A stretch of DNA of 64,000 bases, taken from Arthrobacter citreus. Lineage in GTDB: Bacteria > Bacillota > Bacilli > Bacillales > Bacillaceae_G. Made by a program: the position numbers and the translations under genes. Under the pieces are notes generated by a model that was not told the origin of the DNA, ran no database searches, and saw nothing but the letters and a program-made list of their open reading frames with translations. Shown here one piece after another: positions 8,936 to 16,988 of this stretch (the first letter of the stretch is position 1; each line of letters starts with the position of its first letter). The DNA lies in the NCBI GenBank assembly GCA_013200995.1, contig CP053688.1, positions 4,712,001-4,776,000 on the forward strand, written 5' to 3'.

Positions 8936-8965
8936 TAAAAAAGAAGAGCAGCAATGCTCTTCTTT
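8936..8965 (-). terminator. Rho-independent terminator
   Basis: Stem AAGAAGAGC/GCTCTTCTT followed by T-run on the minus strand, ending the membrane protein gene at 8987-9460. The 190 bp between this and the metG terminator shows nothing recognisable. Confidence 0.75.
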
Positions 8966-8986
8966 CAGATTAATCATTTAAAGTTT

Positions 8987-9460
8987 TTAATAAAGAACAT
9001 TTATAAATTCAAAAGCAGTAAAAATAAATGATCCAAAAATAATTGTTGCACCTGTTGACGTAAAATATTCATCAGGATCGATGATAATAGATGTTTTATA
9101 CCAACCGTCAACATCAGGTGTCGCTTCACCAGTTGTGCGTGGGGCGAATTTAATATACAGCATGATTAATAGAGAGAAAAGTCCAACAAATGGTGCTGTT
9201 GATGAGAAAGACATTTTAAAATAAATTGCAATGATAAAAGAGATAACATAAAAAACCAAAATCGATAAACTTAACTTTAAAAATTGCTTTAACCAGTATT
9301 TCCGTCTATTAAGTGGTTGATCGCGTAATACTTCTTTCATTTTTTGTGCATCTTTGTATTTAAAATACAATCCTACAGGCCATGCAATTAAGAAGCAGAT
9401 TAGCGTAAACAAAATACATACTAGAAACTTTATACCGAAAGCTGTAATGAATAATGACAT
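8987..9460 (-). CDS. Unrecognised multi-span membrane protein
   Basis: The 157-residue protein has about four hydrophobic segments: residues 5-30, 60-80, 85-105 and 135-155. Between the first two is a basic loop (KYKDAQKMKEVLRDQPLNRRKYW), and a polar stretch DVDGWYKTSIIIDPDEYFTSTG precedes the last segment. I do not recognise the family. The ATG at 9460 is chosen because GGAGGAAT lies directly upstream. It stands alone between the metG terminator and the divergent PhzF gene. Function unknown. Confidence 0.65.
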   Translation of the reverse strand: MSLFITAFGIKFLVCILFTLICFLIAWPVGLYFKYKDAQKMKEVLRDQPLNRRKYWLKQFLKLSLSILVFYVISFIIAIYFKMSFSSTAPFVGLFSLLIMLYIKFAPRTTGEATPDVDGWYKTSIIIDPDEYFTSTGATIIFGSFIFTAFEFINVLY

Positions 9461-9681
9461 ATATTCCTCCAAAAGTTGTAAGATTAATTACATTTTATCA
9501 AAATATTAACATTAAAAATATTGGGAAAATTTATAATCATAGATTTACGAAATTGTAATTTTGTTGAACTAAACGAAGGTCATACATGCAACTAATATTT
9601 CTTTACAAGGACTTTCTATTTTTCGATTGATGTCAGAAAATATATAATTAATGAATAATAGTAATTAATTGAGGTGGAAAA

Positions 9682-10572
9682 ATGAAAAACATTACTGTAT
9701 ATCACTATGATGCCTTTAGTAAAGTACCTAATAAAGGAAATCCAGCTGGGGTTGTTTTAGATGGAGATTTTCTGACGGAGAGCGAAATGCAAGATATTGC
9801 AAAACATGTAGGGTTTAATGAAACTTCTTTTCTCTTAAAATCCGATGTTGCTGATTTTAAAATACGTTATTTTACACCGGGCCATGAAATGGATTTATGT
9901 GGGCACGGAACAATGGCTGTAATATATGCGTTAGTTACAAAAGGAATAATTGAATTTAAAAATGCATTAACAATTGAAACAAGAGCTGGAATTTTACCAA
10001 TTACGATTTGTCAGTCTAATAGTGAAATTTCTATTACAATGCAACAAAAAGCTCCAGAGTTTGAAGAATTCAATGGATCTTTAGATGAGTTAGCATCTTC
10101 AATCGGTATTAGTGTTGAGGAAATTGATTTAAGTTTACCAGTTTTATATGGAAGCACTGGTGCTTGGAACCTACTTTTACCAATTAAAAAATTGTCTTCG
10201 TTTGATAAAATGAAGCCTAATAATCGATTATTTCCTAGTATATTAAGTGAAATTCCGAAAGCGTCTGTACATCCTTTTTGTTTAGAAACATATGATTCAA
10301 ATGCAGATTTCCATGCACGTCATTTTTCTTCGGGATTTTCAGGAACAATGGAAGATCCAGTTACAGGAACTGCCTCTGGCATTATGGGAGCGTATTATGC
10401 TAAGTATATTAATAAGGGTGTAAATGATGAAATTGAATTAGTTGTTGAACAAGGTACAGAAATCGAGAAAGACGGACGTGTAAAAGTAAAAGTTAAAAAA
10501 GTTAATTCGAATTATGAAGTAGAAATTACTGGAGATGCTGTTTACGTGAAAGAGATGCAATTTCAAATATAA
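9682..10572 (+). CDS. PhzF family isomerase/epimerase-like protein
   Basis: The 296-residue protein shows the PhzF signature in order: DAFSKVPNKGNPAGVVL (10-26), catalytic-type Glu47 in VGFNETSFL, CGHGTMAV around 76-83 and EDPVTGTASG around 224-233. PhzF in phenazine synthesis isomerises trans-2,3-dihydro-3-hydroxyanthranilate, but most relatives in Bacillus (YddE/YfhB type) have unknown substrates, and no phenazine genes are nearby. It folds as a duplicated diaminopimelate-epimerase-like protein. RBS GAGGTGG precedes ATG. The HD-domain gene follows 19 bp later, probably in one transcript. Confidence 0.88.
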   Translation: MKNITVYHYDAFSKVPNKGNPAGVVLDGDFLTESEMQDIAKHVGFNETSFLLKSDVADFKIRYFTPGHEMDLCGHGTMAVIYALVTKGIIEFKNALTIETRAGILPITICQSNSEISITMQQKAPEFEEFNGSLDELASSIGISVEEIDLSLPVLYGSTGAWNLLLPIKKLSSFDKMKPNNRLFPSILSEIPKASVHPFCLETYDSNADFHARHFSSGFSGTMEDPVTGTASGIMGAYYAKYINKGVNDEIELVVEQGTEIEKDGRVKVKVKKVNSNYEVEITGDAVYVKEMQFQI

Positions 10573-10591
10573 CCAAGAAAGGGAGAATAGA

Positions 10592-11572
10592 ATGTTATTA
10601 AATGATGAACTTTATGGGCAATACAAAATAGATCAAGTACTTGTGGAATTAATAAATACGAAACCTATTCAACGATTAAAGAATATACATCAAGCTGGCG
10701 CTACTTATTTAGTGGATAATCGTTTTAATGGTACTCGTTACGATCATTCAATCGGGGTGATGCTGCTAATAAAGAGGCTAGGAGGTTCTGTAGAGGAACA
10801 AATAGCTGGTTTATTACATGACGTATCCCATACGGCATTTTCTCATGTTATTGATTTTGTTTTCGATATAAATGAAGAAAATTATCATGAAACAATTTTT
10901 GAAAAAGTCATTTTAAACTCTGAAATCCCTTCCATACTTCAAAAATATGCTATTGATATTCAAGTGATTTTTGACATAGACAGATGGGAACTACTTGAAA
11001 AAGAGCTACCAAAGCTATGTGCAGATCGAATAGATTACACACTAAGAGATATGTATCATTATTTCGGAACACCTAAAAATGAAATTGAAGCATTTTTAAA
11101 TTCTTTAATTATTGTAAATGGAGAAATCTGTGTAAACTCGATTGAAATGGCAGAGTGGTTTACAGAAATTTACTATAAGCTCGCTATCGATTATTTTTTA
11201 GGTCCAATCAGTATCTATTCTTACGATTCACTTGCAAAGATTATAAAACTTGCATTAAATAAAGCGGTTATTAGTTTGGATGATTTATTATTAGACGATA
11301 TGCAGTTTATAAAATTAATTCAAGGAAGCAATGATCGTGAAATTTTAGCGTTAATTGATCGTTTAAATGCAAAAGTTGAGCTTGAAGAGAATGAACAAGA
11401 TTATGACGTTCATAGAAAAGGGAAAAAAAGGATAATTGATCTATCTGTTTCGCTAGACGGGAAAACTGTCCAACAATCCTCTCTTTTATCTATTAAAATT
11501 GCAAAAATGAATAGAAAAGCCATTGAAAAATCGGCAAAGGGTACTTTCGTAAAAGTTAAACAGATAAAGTAA
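10592..11572 (+). CDS. HD-domain phosphohydrolase
   Basis: This 326-residue protein belongs to the HD superfamily (COG1078-like, related to dNTPase/SAMHD1-type hydrolases). Metal ligands are visible: His52 in YDHSIGV, the His76-Asp77 pair in GLLHDVSHTAFSHV, and the downstream Asp of CADRIDYTLRDM near residue 149. The substrate could be a nucleotide; that is inference from family. RBS AAGGGAG precedes ATG. It lies between PhzF and a GNAT gene on the same strand with gaps of 19 and 27 bp, suggesting a three-gene transcript. Confidence 0.85.
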   Translation: MLLNDELYGQYKIDQVLVELINTKPIQRLKNIHQAGATYLVDNRFNGTRYDHSIGVMLLIKRLGGSVEEQIAGLLHDVSHTAFSHVIDFVFDINEENYHETIFEKVILNSEIPSILQKYAIDIQVIFDIDRWELLEKELPKLCADRIDYTLRDMYHYFGTPKNEIEAFLNSLIIVNGEICVNSIEMAEWFTEIYYKLAIDYFLGPISIYSYDSLAKIIKLALNKAVISLDDLLLDDMQFIKLIQGSNDREILALIDRLNAKVELEENEQDYDVHRKGKKRIIDLSVSLDGKTVQQSSLLSIKIAKMNRKAIEKSAKGTFVKVKQIK

Positions 11573-11599
11573 CTAATTGATAAATTAGGGGGAATTCTA

Positions 11600-12274
11600 T
11601 TGAAATCTGAGCTACATCTTATGGAAATGCATAGTAAAGTATTATTTAAACACAATGAAAAAGGTAAAATAACACATATTAATGAACCACCATATGACAT
11701 AGCGCCAAGATTTTATATAGGAAGTACAAGGGAAGGAAATGTGATCAAGTATTTAGATTGTCTAAACAAAGAGGACCTAAGTATATTGGAGAATGTCTTA
11801 AATGAAAATTCAAGTATACCTTTCGTAAATATCCTACAAATTTTAAGTAAAAATAATCAGATAGACGATCTATGGATAGGGCCAGCATATGTTTTTGAAC
11901 GAGTTAGTTCAGTATCACCAAAGGCAGTAAAAATTAACAATTCAAATAAACAATGTTTACTTCCAAACTTCCCTTATACATATGAAGAGTTAGAATTAAA
12001 GGAACCTTGTTATGCCATTATTGAGAATAATATTGCCGTTTCAATTTGTTGCAGTGCAAGGCAAACTGGCGAAGCTTCCGAGGCAAGTGTATATACACTT
12101 GAGGATTTTCGTGGAAAAGAATATGGGGTAATCGTTTCAAAAGCATGGGCTGCGGACATTCAAAGTCAGGGACGAACAGCATTATATAGTACATCGTGGG
12201 ATAATTACGCATCACAAGCAGTCGCAAGAAAATTAAAATTAGTACATTATGGAACGGATATTCATTTTAGTTAA
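11600..12274 (+). CDS. GNAT-type acetyltransferase (two-part)
   Basis: This is a 224-residue protein whose C-terminal half carries the acetyltransferase features: IAVSICCSARQTGEASEASVYT (beta strands), EDFRGKEYGVIVSKAWAADI (acetyl-CoA loop region) and GRTALYSTSWDNYASQAVA ending in YGTDIHF. This layout matches the GNAT_acetyltran family of Bacillus. The N-terminal half is a less conserved regulatory or substrate domain. TTG at 11600 is the start; TTAGGGGG lies about 7 nt upstream. Acceptor unknown. It ends the PhzF-HD-GNAT gene run, followed by a terminator. Confidence 0.8.
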   Translation: MKSELHLMEMHSKVLFKHNEKGKITHINEPPYDIAPRFYIGSTREGNVIKYLDCLNKEDLSILENVLNENSSIPFVNILQILSKNNQIDDLWIGPAYVFERVSSVSPKAVKINNSNKQCLLPNFPYTYEELELKEPCYAIIENNIAVSICCSARQTGEASEASVYTLEDFRGKEYGVIVSKAWAADIQSQGRTALYSTSWDNYASQAVARKLKLVHYGTDIHFS

Positions 12275-12292
12275 ATAGTTTAATAAGTTTTG

Positions 12293-12326
12293 AAGCATTA
12301 CTTTTAAAAATGAAGTAGTGCTTTTT
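12293..12326 (+). terminator. Rho-independent terminator
   Basis: Stem AAGCATTACTT/AAGTAGTGCTT with T-run after the GNAT gene. Confidence 0.8.
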
Positions 12327-12410
12327 GGTGTATTATTATTCGAATGCTTATATAATTAATAAATCATATGTAAACAGTGCGTATTAAATTTATTTGAAAG
12401 AAGGATAAAA

Positions 12411-13736
12411 ATGGATCAATATTCGGTTAAACAGGCAAGTTTTTTAATATTAGTAACTTTAGCTGGAATTATTAGTTCCGTTGTATTACATATTTCTCTA
12501 GTATTTGGAATTTTACCTGGGCTAATTTTTTTACTCATTTTAAGTTTAAAAAGGGGATATAAAGTTAGACGTATAATGAGGTTAAGCTATCAAGGAGTCG
12601 GTAAAGTTAAAATAGTACTTTTTATTTTATTCTTAATTAGTTTTTTGCTTCCTTCTTGGTATTTATCAGGGACGATTACTTCAATGGTTTCTATTACATT
12701 GCAAGCAATTAATCCACATCATTTTTTTGTGTTTTGTTTTCTAACGACGATGATTTTTTCAATGATTTTAGGATCATCGATTGGAACATTAAGTGCTTTA
12801 GGGGTGCCACTTATTAGTAGTGCGATATTACTACATATTCCAGTTGAAATTTCTGCAGGGGCGGTTATTTCAGGGGCATTTGTAGGTGATCGAACTTCAC
12901 CATTTTCAAGTGCACATCAACTTTTAGCTAATATTCTTGAAACGACTGTAAAAAAACAAGGTAAAGCTATGCTCTTTACGTCAATTACTGCCGTGATTGT
13001 CACAATCTTATTTTTTAGCATAATGGATTTACAATTTGCTAAAGACATTACAGAAGCTCATCATGCAATCGTGAGCAATAAGAATGTATCGTTCATACAA
13101 TTTATACCACCAGTATTATTAGTTATACTCGTTTTATTTAGAATTAATATTATTTATTCTTACGTGATTAGTATTTTATCAGGTAGTTTAATAGCATTAT
13201 TTAATGGAATTTCGTTTAGTAAAATTGTAAATTCTTTTTGGCAAGGGATCGAAGGGCTTGGTGGAGGACTAAGTCATATGTATAGTTTATTACTATTTAT
13301 TGCCATAGCAGGGGTTTATAATGCTTTATTGGAGGAACTCAATATTATTCAGCCGATGCTAGATAAATGGCTTCAAACCTCAACTTCAATGATATCTGAT
13401 TCACTGAAAACGATTGGCGCAACAGCCGTCATATGTGTCATTGCAGGAAACCAAACGATGCCAATTATATTAACAGGTCGATCTTTTTTAGTCCATTGGT
13501 CAAATAAATATAATAAAGAAGAATTGGCACGGCTAATGGCAGACACGACTCTATTATTTCCAGCGATGATTCCTTGGAATGTTCTTGCGATCATGAGCGG
13601 TACTGTCATTAATATGAAATTACATCAGTATTTACCATATGCAATCTTTTTATGGCTCTTACCATGTCTAACGATCATCACCAATTTATTTAAAAAAGTA
13701 AAGACATATGAAACTAAGTATGAAGCTAGTTCTTGA
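12411..13736 (+). CDS. NhaC-family Na+/H+ antiporter-like transporter
   Basis: The 441-residue protein has about eleven membrane segments. Family marks include SSIGTLSALGVPL, the GAVISGAFVGDRTSPFSSAHQL stretch (residues about 146-168; acidic-aromatic region of the NhaC/ion-transporter fold), GIEGLGGGLSHMYSLLLFIAIAGVYNALLEEL and the VICVIAGNQTMP/WNVLA ends. NhaC proteins exchange Na+ for H+ or, in some clades, carry amino or organic acids, so the substrate is open. A second relative lies at 36742-38121. RBS AAGAAGGA precedes ATG. It is monocistronic, with a strong terminator downstream. Confidence 0.85.
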   Translation: MDQYSVKQASFLILVTLAGIISSVVLHISLVFGILPGLIFLLILSLKRGYKVRRIMRLSYQGVGKVKIVLFILFLISFLLPSWYLSGTITSMVSITLQAINPHHFFVFCFLTTMIFSMILGSSIGTLSALGVPLISSAILLHIPVEISAGAVISGAFVGDRTSPFSSAHQLLANILETTVKKQGKAMLFTSITAVIVTILFFSIMDLQFAKDITEAHHAIVSNKNVSFIQFIPPVLLVILVLFRINIIYSYVISILSGSLIALFNGISFSKIVNSFWQGIEGLGGGLSHMYSLLLFIAIAGVYNALLEELNIIQPMLDKWLQTSTSMISDSLKTIGATAVICVIAGNQTMPIILTGRSFLVHWSNKYNKEELARLMADTTLLFPAMIPWNVLAIMSGTVINMKLHQYLPYAIFLWLLPCLTIITNLFKKVKTYETKYEASS

Positions 13737-13753
13737 TAAAAAGATTAAAAATA

Positions 13754-13788
13754 GGATGTCCCAATTTTGGGCATCCTCATTTTTTTTT
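13754..13788 (+). terminator. Rho-independent terminator
   Basis: Stem GGATGTCCC/GGGCATCC, then a T9 run, downstream of the NhaC-like gene. Confidence 0.85.
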
Positions 13789-13827
13789 ATAGAGTGTAAT
13801 TGAAAGAAGAGACGTTTATAAAAAAGT

Positions 13828-13986
13828 TGGAGTGCAAATAAGGGGGATGGATGTGCAATTAAGATTGTAAAACGTGCAAATAAGCAGTCAGAAACTGCAA
13901 ATAATGGCCGAACTGCAAATAAAAATAGAGAGTCTGCAAATAAAATTGGTAAAACTGCAATTAAATTACCTAGAATACGAAATTAG
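13828..13986 (+). repeat. Degenerate 21-nt tandem repeat array (GCAAATAA core), locus 1
   Basis: Seven units with core GCAAATAA or GCAATTAA start (G of GCA) at 13834, 13855, 13876, 13897, 13915, 13936 and 13957. Spacings are 21, 21, 21, 18, 21 and 21 nt, all multiples of three. In the + frame the units read as a heptapeptide family xANKxxx or xAIKxxx (SANK, CAIK, RANK, TANN, TANK, SANK, TAIK), open from 13822 to TAG at 13984-13986, but with no ATG and no ribosome binding site. The same repeat recurs at 28045-28200. The remaining 13987-14230 shows no feature. Confidence 0.75.
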
Positions 13987-14230
13987 ATGGGATAATACCT
14001 ATACCGGTTATGGTATTTAGCCGAAATAATTATTCAAAAGCATCTGCACAAATATAGGAATTTAATATATTTACTCTATTTCTTTCTATACCAACTAAAA
14101 AAGTGAGGCAATCTACTAAATCTCTATAAATGGTGACCGTAACTTCAACGCGAATTGAAAAATACCACTAATATACCCCTAATTTAAATTGATGACACTT
14201 ATACATACATCTAAAATTGCTTCTTGATCT

Positions 14231-14286
14231 AAAAAAAGCCGCCTATTTGTCAATTATGCTGACTAGTAGGACGGCCTCTTTTTTTA
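14231..14286. terminator. Bidirectional terminator
   Basis: Imperfect stem with AAAAAAGCCG on one side and CGGCCTCTTTTTTT on the other. On the minus strand it ends the small gene at 14284-14577. Confidence 0.7.
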
Positions 14287-14577
14287 TATTGCATTAGTCG
14301 CATTTAATTCCTTTAATTGTCTAACAGTAATGCTATATTTTGTACGAATAGCCTCTAATTCCATAATTGCGACATCAATGTATTCGGTTTCGGCATAAAT
14401 AAAATTAGTTTCTTTCAGTTCTAATAGTCTTTGTAAGCTTCGTAATTCATTATGTAAAAGTTGAGAAGGTGTTTCATCAATTAATTTGTTTTTCGTAAAA
14501 AGTTGAAAGAATGACTTCAATTTCACATTATTTTTTTTAGTTGTTTTTTGTTCTTGAATCATTATTAATTTTGACAT
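14284..14577 (-). CDS. Unrecognised small helical protein
   Basis: A 97-residue soluble protein with a basic N-terminus (QEQKTTKKNNVKLKSFF) and two predicted amphipathic helices (NELRSLQRLLELKETNF and IDVAIMELEAIRTKYSITVRQLKEL). The second helix faintly resembles YaaL/DUF2508 proteins, but not enough to assign. The start ATG has GGGAGG 8 nt upstream, and a terminator follows the stop, so it is likely real. The 14578-14892 gap upstream holds no gene; an inverted GTCAT...ATGAC pair at about 14817-14838 could be an operator. Confidence 0.6.
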   Translation of the reverse strand: MSKLIMIQEQKTTKKNNVKLKSFFQLFTKNKLIDETPSQLLHNELRSLQRLLELKETNFIYAETEYIDVAIMELEAIRTKYSITVRQLKELNATNAI

Positions 14578-14892
14578 TCAGTTATCCTCCCTAAATATAG
14601 AAAATATCTATTATTTGAAGACATAGAGCTTGTCCAATTTAATAAAATTTAAAGAAACATCACATTAGCTTGTTCTAAATCATATTACTGTTTTGGTAAA
14701 AATATTCTTAAATTTTTTTGTTTTTTTCAATGAAATGATGTAAAAGAAAATTACTTGGTTTAAAAGTGAGAGGATTTAGAAAAGCTTTAAGTGTATTTAA
14801 AGTTTAACGTTTTGCGTCATTCTGATACACTTATGACACATAAAGATTTCCTTTATGCAAAATGAATTTGAAATAAGAGAGGTATAGATATT

Positions 14893-15153
14893 ATGGAAAA
14901 AGTTGAAGTTGGTCAAATTCTAACACTTAGTTATGAAGAAGGAGACGAGCAAGATTACGAAGTATTAGGTTCAATTACGATTGAGGAATCAGAATACATA
15001 GCTGTAGGATTATTAGATGATGTTGAACAAGCAAGTGAAGAGGCAATGGATGTTTACTTTTTAAGAGTTGCAGAAGACGGAGAGTTTTATGACATTGAAA
15101 CAGAAGAAGAGTTTGAAAAAGTTTCTGCTGCTTTTGATGAAGTTTTAAGATAA
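14893..15153 (+). CDS. DUF1292 family acidic protein
   Basis: An 86-residue, strongly acidic, beta-rich protein of the DUF1292 family (B. subtilis YrzB-like). Typical features are ILTLSYEEGDEQDYEVLGSI, EYIAVGLLDD and VYFLRVAEDGEFYDIETEEEFEKVSAAFDEVL. Function is unknown across the family. RBS GAGAGGT precedes ATG. In B. subtilis yrzB sits with yrrK and yrzL, but this copy is isolated here, so it may be a paralogue. It is followed by two hairpins. Confidence 0.85.
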   Translation: MEKVEVGQILTLSYEEGDEQDYEVLGSITIEESEYIAVGLLDDVEQASEEAMDVYFLRVAEDGEFYDIETEEEFEKVSAAFDEVLR

Positions 15154-15181
15154 TAAGGGCATGATTAGGGGGCAATTACTT

Positions 15182-15205
15182 AAATTCACATGAATGTGAA
15201 TTTTG
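15182..15205 (+). terminator. Rho-independent terminator
   Basis: Stem AAATTCACAT/ATGTGAATTT with T-rich tail after the DUF1292 gene. Confidence 0.7.
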
Positions 15206-15241
15206 TATTGCTTTTCGTTTGGAATAATACGCTAAAATTCC

Positions 15242-15302
15242 TAAACCCTATAAAAAAGAACACTTGTAGAATCATACTAAGTGTTCTTTTTTATAGGGTT
15301 TA
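15242..15302. repeat. Perfect 24-bp inverted repeat
   Basis: Arms at 15242-15265 and 15279-15302 are exact reverse complements (24 bp each) around a 13-nt loop. A-run and T-run inside the arms make it a possible bidirectional terminator, but it is longer and more exact than the other hairpins in the window, and a shorter terminator already serves the upstream gene. Confidence 0.8.
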
Positions 15303-15394
15303 TGTAATAATTTGTAGGATTTATTAAAATTATGGAGTACAAACTATCAATTTTTCGGTATACTAGGCTATAGCAATTATTTTAGGAGGAAGTT

Positions 15395-16603
15395 ATGAGA
15401 TTTTCATTTAAAAATTACGCTTTCCCTTTGATTTTACTAAGTTGTATCATCATTGGTTCAGTCATCGGTTATAAATTTCCAAGCGCAGGAGTTGCCCTTA
15501 AACCAATTGGCGATTTCTTTTTAAACTTACTATTCGTAGTCGTTGTACCGCTTGTATTTTTCTCAGTTGCATCAAGTTTTGCAAATGGTGGAGGAGAAAG
15601 ATTCGGTAAGATTATTCGTAATATGTCAGGGGTATTTTTATTTACTGGTATTGTTGCTGCGATCATCATGCTGGTAGTATTGAAAATTTATCCACCTGCA
15701 CATGGTGTTCATATTCCATTAGTTAAGCCAGATGCAACTGAAAAAGTATCTGTAGCAGAGCAAATTGTAAATACATTTACAGTTAATGATTTCTCTGGTT
15801 TATTTTCAAGAAGTAATATGTTAGCAATTATCGTATTTGCTGTATTAGTTGGACTAGCTACAAATAAAGCTGGCGATAAAGCTGATATTGTAAAGAAATT
15901 ATTATCAAGCGGTAATACAGTGATCATGAATATGGTTAACTACATTATGTATCTTGCACCTTTAGGACTTGGATCATATTTTGCATATCTTGTTCCAACA
16001 TATGGTGAGCAATTACTAGGTTCATATAAACGAGTATTTATTTTATATTATGTAACTGCTATTCTATTCTTTTTTATTTTTTATAGTATTGTTGCTTATA
16101 TGGCCGGTGGTAGTAAAGGATTTAAAATTTATTGGAAAAATGTATGGCCATCAACATTTACGTCGTTAGGAACTTGTAGTAGTGCAGCAACGATTCCAAC
16201 AAATTTTGAAAATGCTGAAAAAATGGGTGTATCTAAAAATGTAAGTGAAGCTGTCATTCCTATAGCTAGTGCACTTCACAAAGATGGCTCAGTTATGGGT
16301 GGCGTAGTAAAAATTGCCTTTGCCTTTGGCGTATTTGGTATGAATTTTTCAGGCTTAAATATTTATCTTGTAACGATCGGTATTGCATTATTAGTTGGTA
16401 TGGTAATGGGAGCAATCCCGAATGGTGGAATGATTGGAGAAATGTTAATTCTTTCATTATTTGGATTGCCAATCGAATCTTTACCAATTCTTGCCGCAAT
16501 AAGTGCGCTAATTGATCCACCTGCAACTATGTTAAATGCAACAGGTGATTTATCTGTTAGTATGTTAATTGAGAGATTAACTAACGGCAAAAAAGCCGCA
16601 TAA
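15395..16603 (+). CDS. Sodium:dicarboxylate symporter family (SDF/DAACS) transporter
   Basis: The 402-residue protein belongs to the glutamate/aspartate/dicarboxylate symporter family. Visible marks are the N-terminal hydrophobic segments with GVALKPIGDFFLNLLFVVVVPLVFFSV (helix 2-3 region), the serine-rich re-entrant loop FTSLGTCSSAATIPTNF (around 250-266), and the C-terminal IDPPATMLNATGDL (around 373-386) that binds Na+ and substrate in GltPh-like proteins. The amino or dicarboxylic acid substrate cannot be read from sequence. RBS AGGAGGAAG precedes ATG. It is monocistronic and ends at a terminator at 16615. Confidence 0.88.
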   Translation: MRFSFKNYAFPLILLSCIIIGSVIGYKFPSAGVALKPIGDFFLNLLFVVVVPLVFFSVASSFANGGGERFGKIIRNMSGVFLFTGIVAAIIMLVVLKIYPPAHGVHIPLVKPDATEKVSVAEQIVNTFTVNDFSGLFSRSNMLAIIVFAVLVGLATNKAGDKADIVKKLLSSGNTVIMNMVNYIMYLAPLGLGSYFAYLVPTYGEQLLGSYKRVFILYYVTAILFFFIFYSIVAYMAGGSKGFKIYWKNVWPSTFTSLGTCSSAATIPTNFENAEKMGVSKNVSEAVIPIASALHKDGSVMGGVVKIAFAFGVFGMNFSGLNIYLVTIGIALLVGMVMGAIPNGGMIGEMLILSLFGLPIESLPILAAISALIDPPATMLNATGDLSVSMLIERLTNGKKAA

Positions 16604-16614
16604 TGTTTCAATGA

Positions 16615-16651
16615 AAAGATAGTAAGGTTAATGTCCTTATTATCTTTTTTT
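16615..16651 (+). terminator. Rho-independent terminator
   Basis: Stem GATAGTAAGG/CCTTATTATC with T-run after the symporter gene. From 16656 to 16880 an open frame without start codon follows (see findings). Confidence 0.8.
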
Positions 16652-16908
16652 CTTTTTATCAGGTTAGAAAAACAACGGGTGTACCTTTATTTACAAAGGA
16701 TGTAAGGGAAGTAGAAGGTACAACTTATTTTTGGCAACTCACTGAATATAGGGAGATGCTTTTTTTTGTTTCACATAACAAAATTCCTATTTTGGATAAG
16801 ATAAAAATTAGTGCAAGTGACCTTTTAAATACAGTTTGCTTTTCCAAAATAATTTATTCGATTTTTACTAAATTTTGGTAAAAATGGTTTTAACAAGTTT
16901 CAAGATAA

Positions 16909-16962
16909 TATAAAGCGCTTGCATTTTTATTTCAAAAAAAATATAATACTTGTATACAAGTA
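16909..16962 (+). promoter_or_regulatory. gnt promoter with cre and GntR operator
   Basis: Three sites are stacked. A sigma-A promoter has TTGCAT at 16919-16924, a 17-nt spacer and TATAAT at 16942-16947. A cre-like site at 16909-16923 (core AAGCGCTTGCA) covers the -35 box and matches the CcpA consensus apart from two bases at the left edge. A perfect 16-bp palindrome TACTTGTATACAAGTA at 16947-16962 overlaps the start-site region and matches, from memory, the B. subtilis GntR operator. The layout predicts repression by CcpA in glucose and by GntR without gluconate. Confidence 0.85.
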
Positions 16963-16988
16963 CACTAGTATAGAATGAGGGTAAAAAA

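Noticed and set aside
13828..13986. CRISPR-like array
   Set aside because: The 21-nt period leaves no spacer-sized unique segments, the repeats are degenerate, and no cas genes are in the window.
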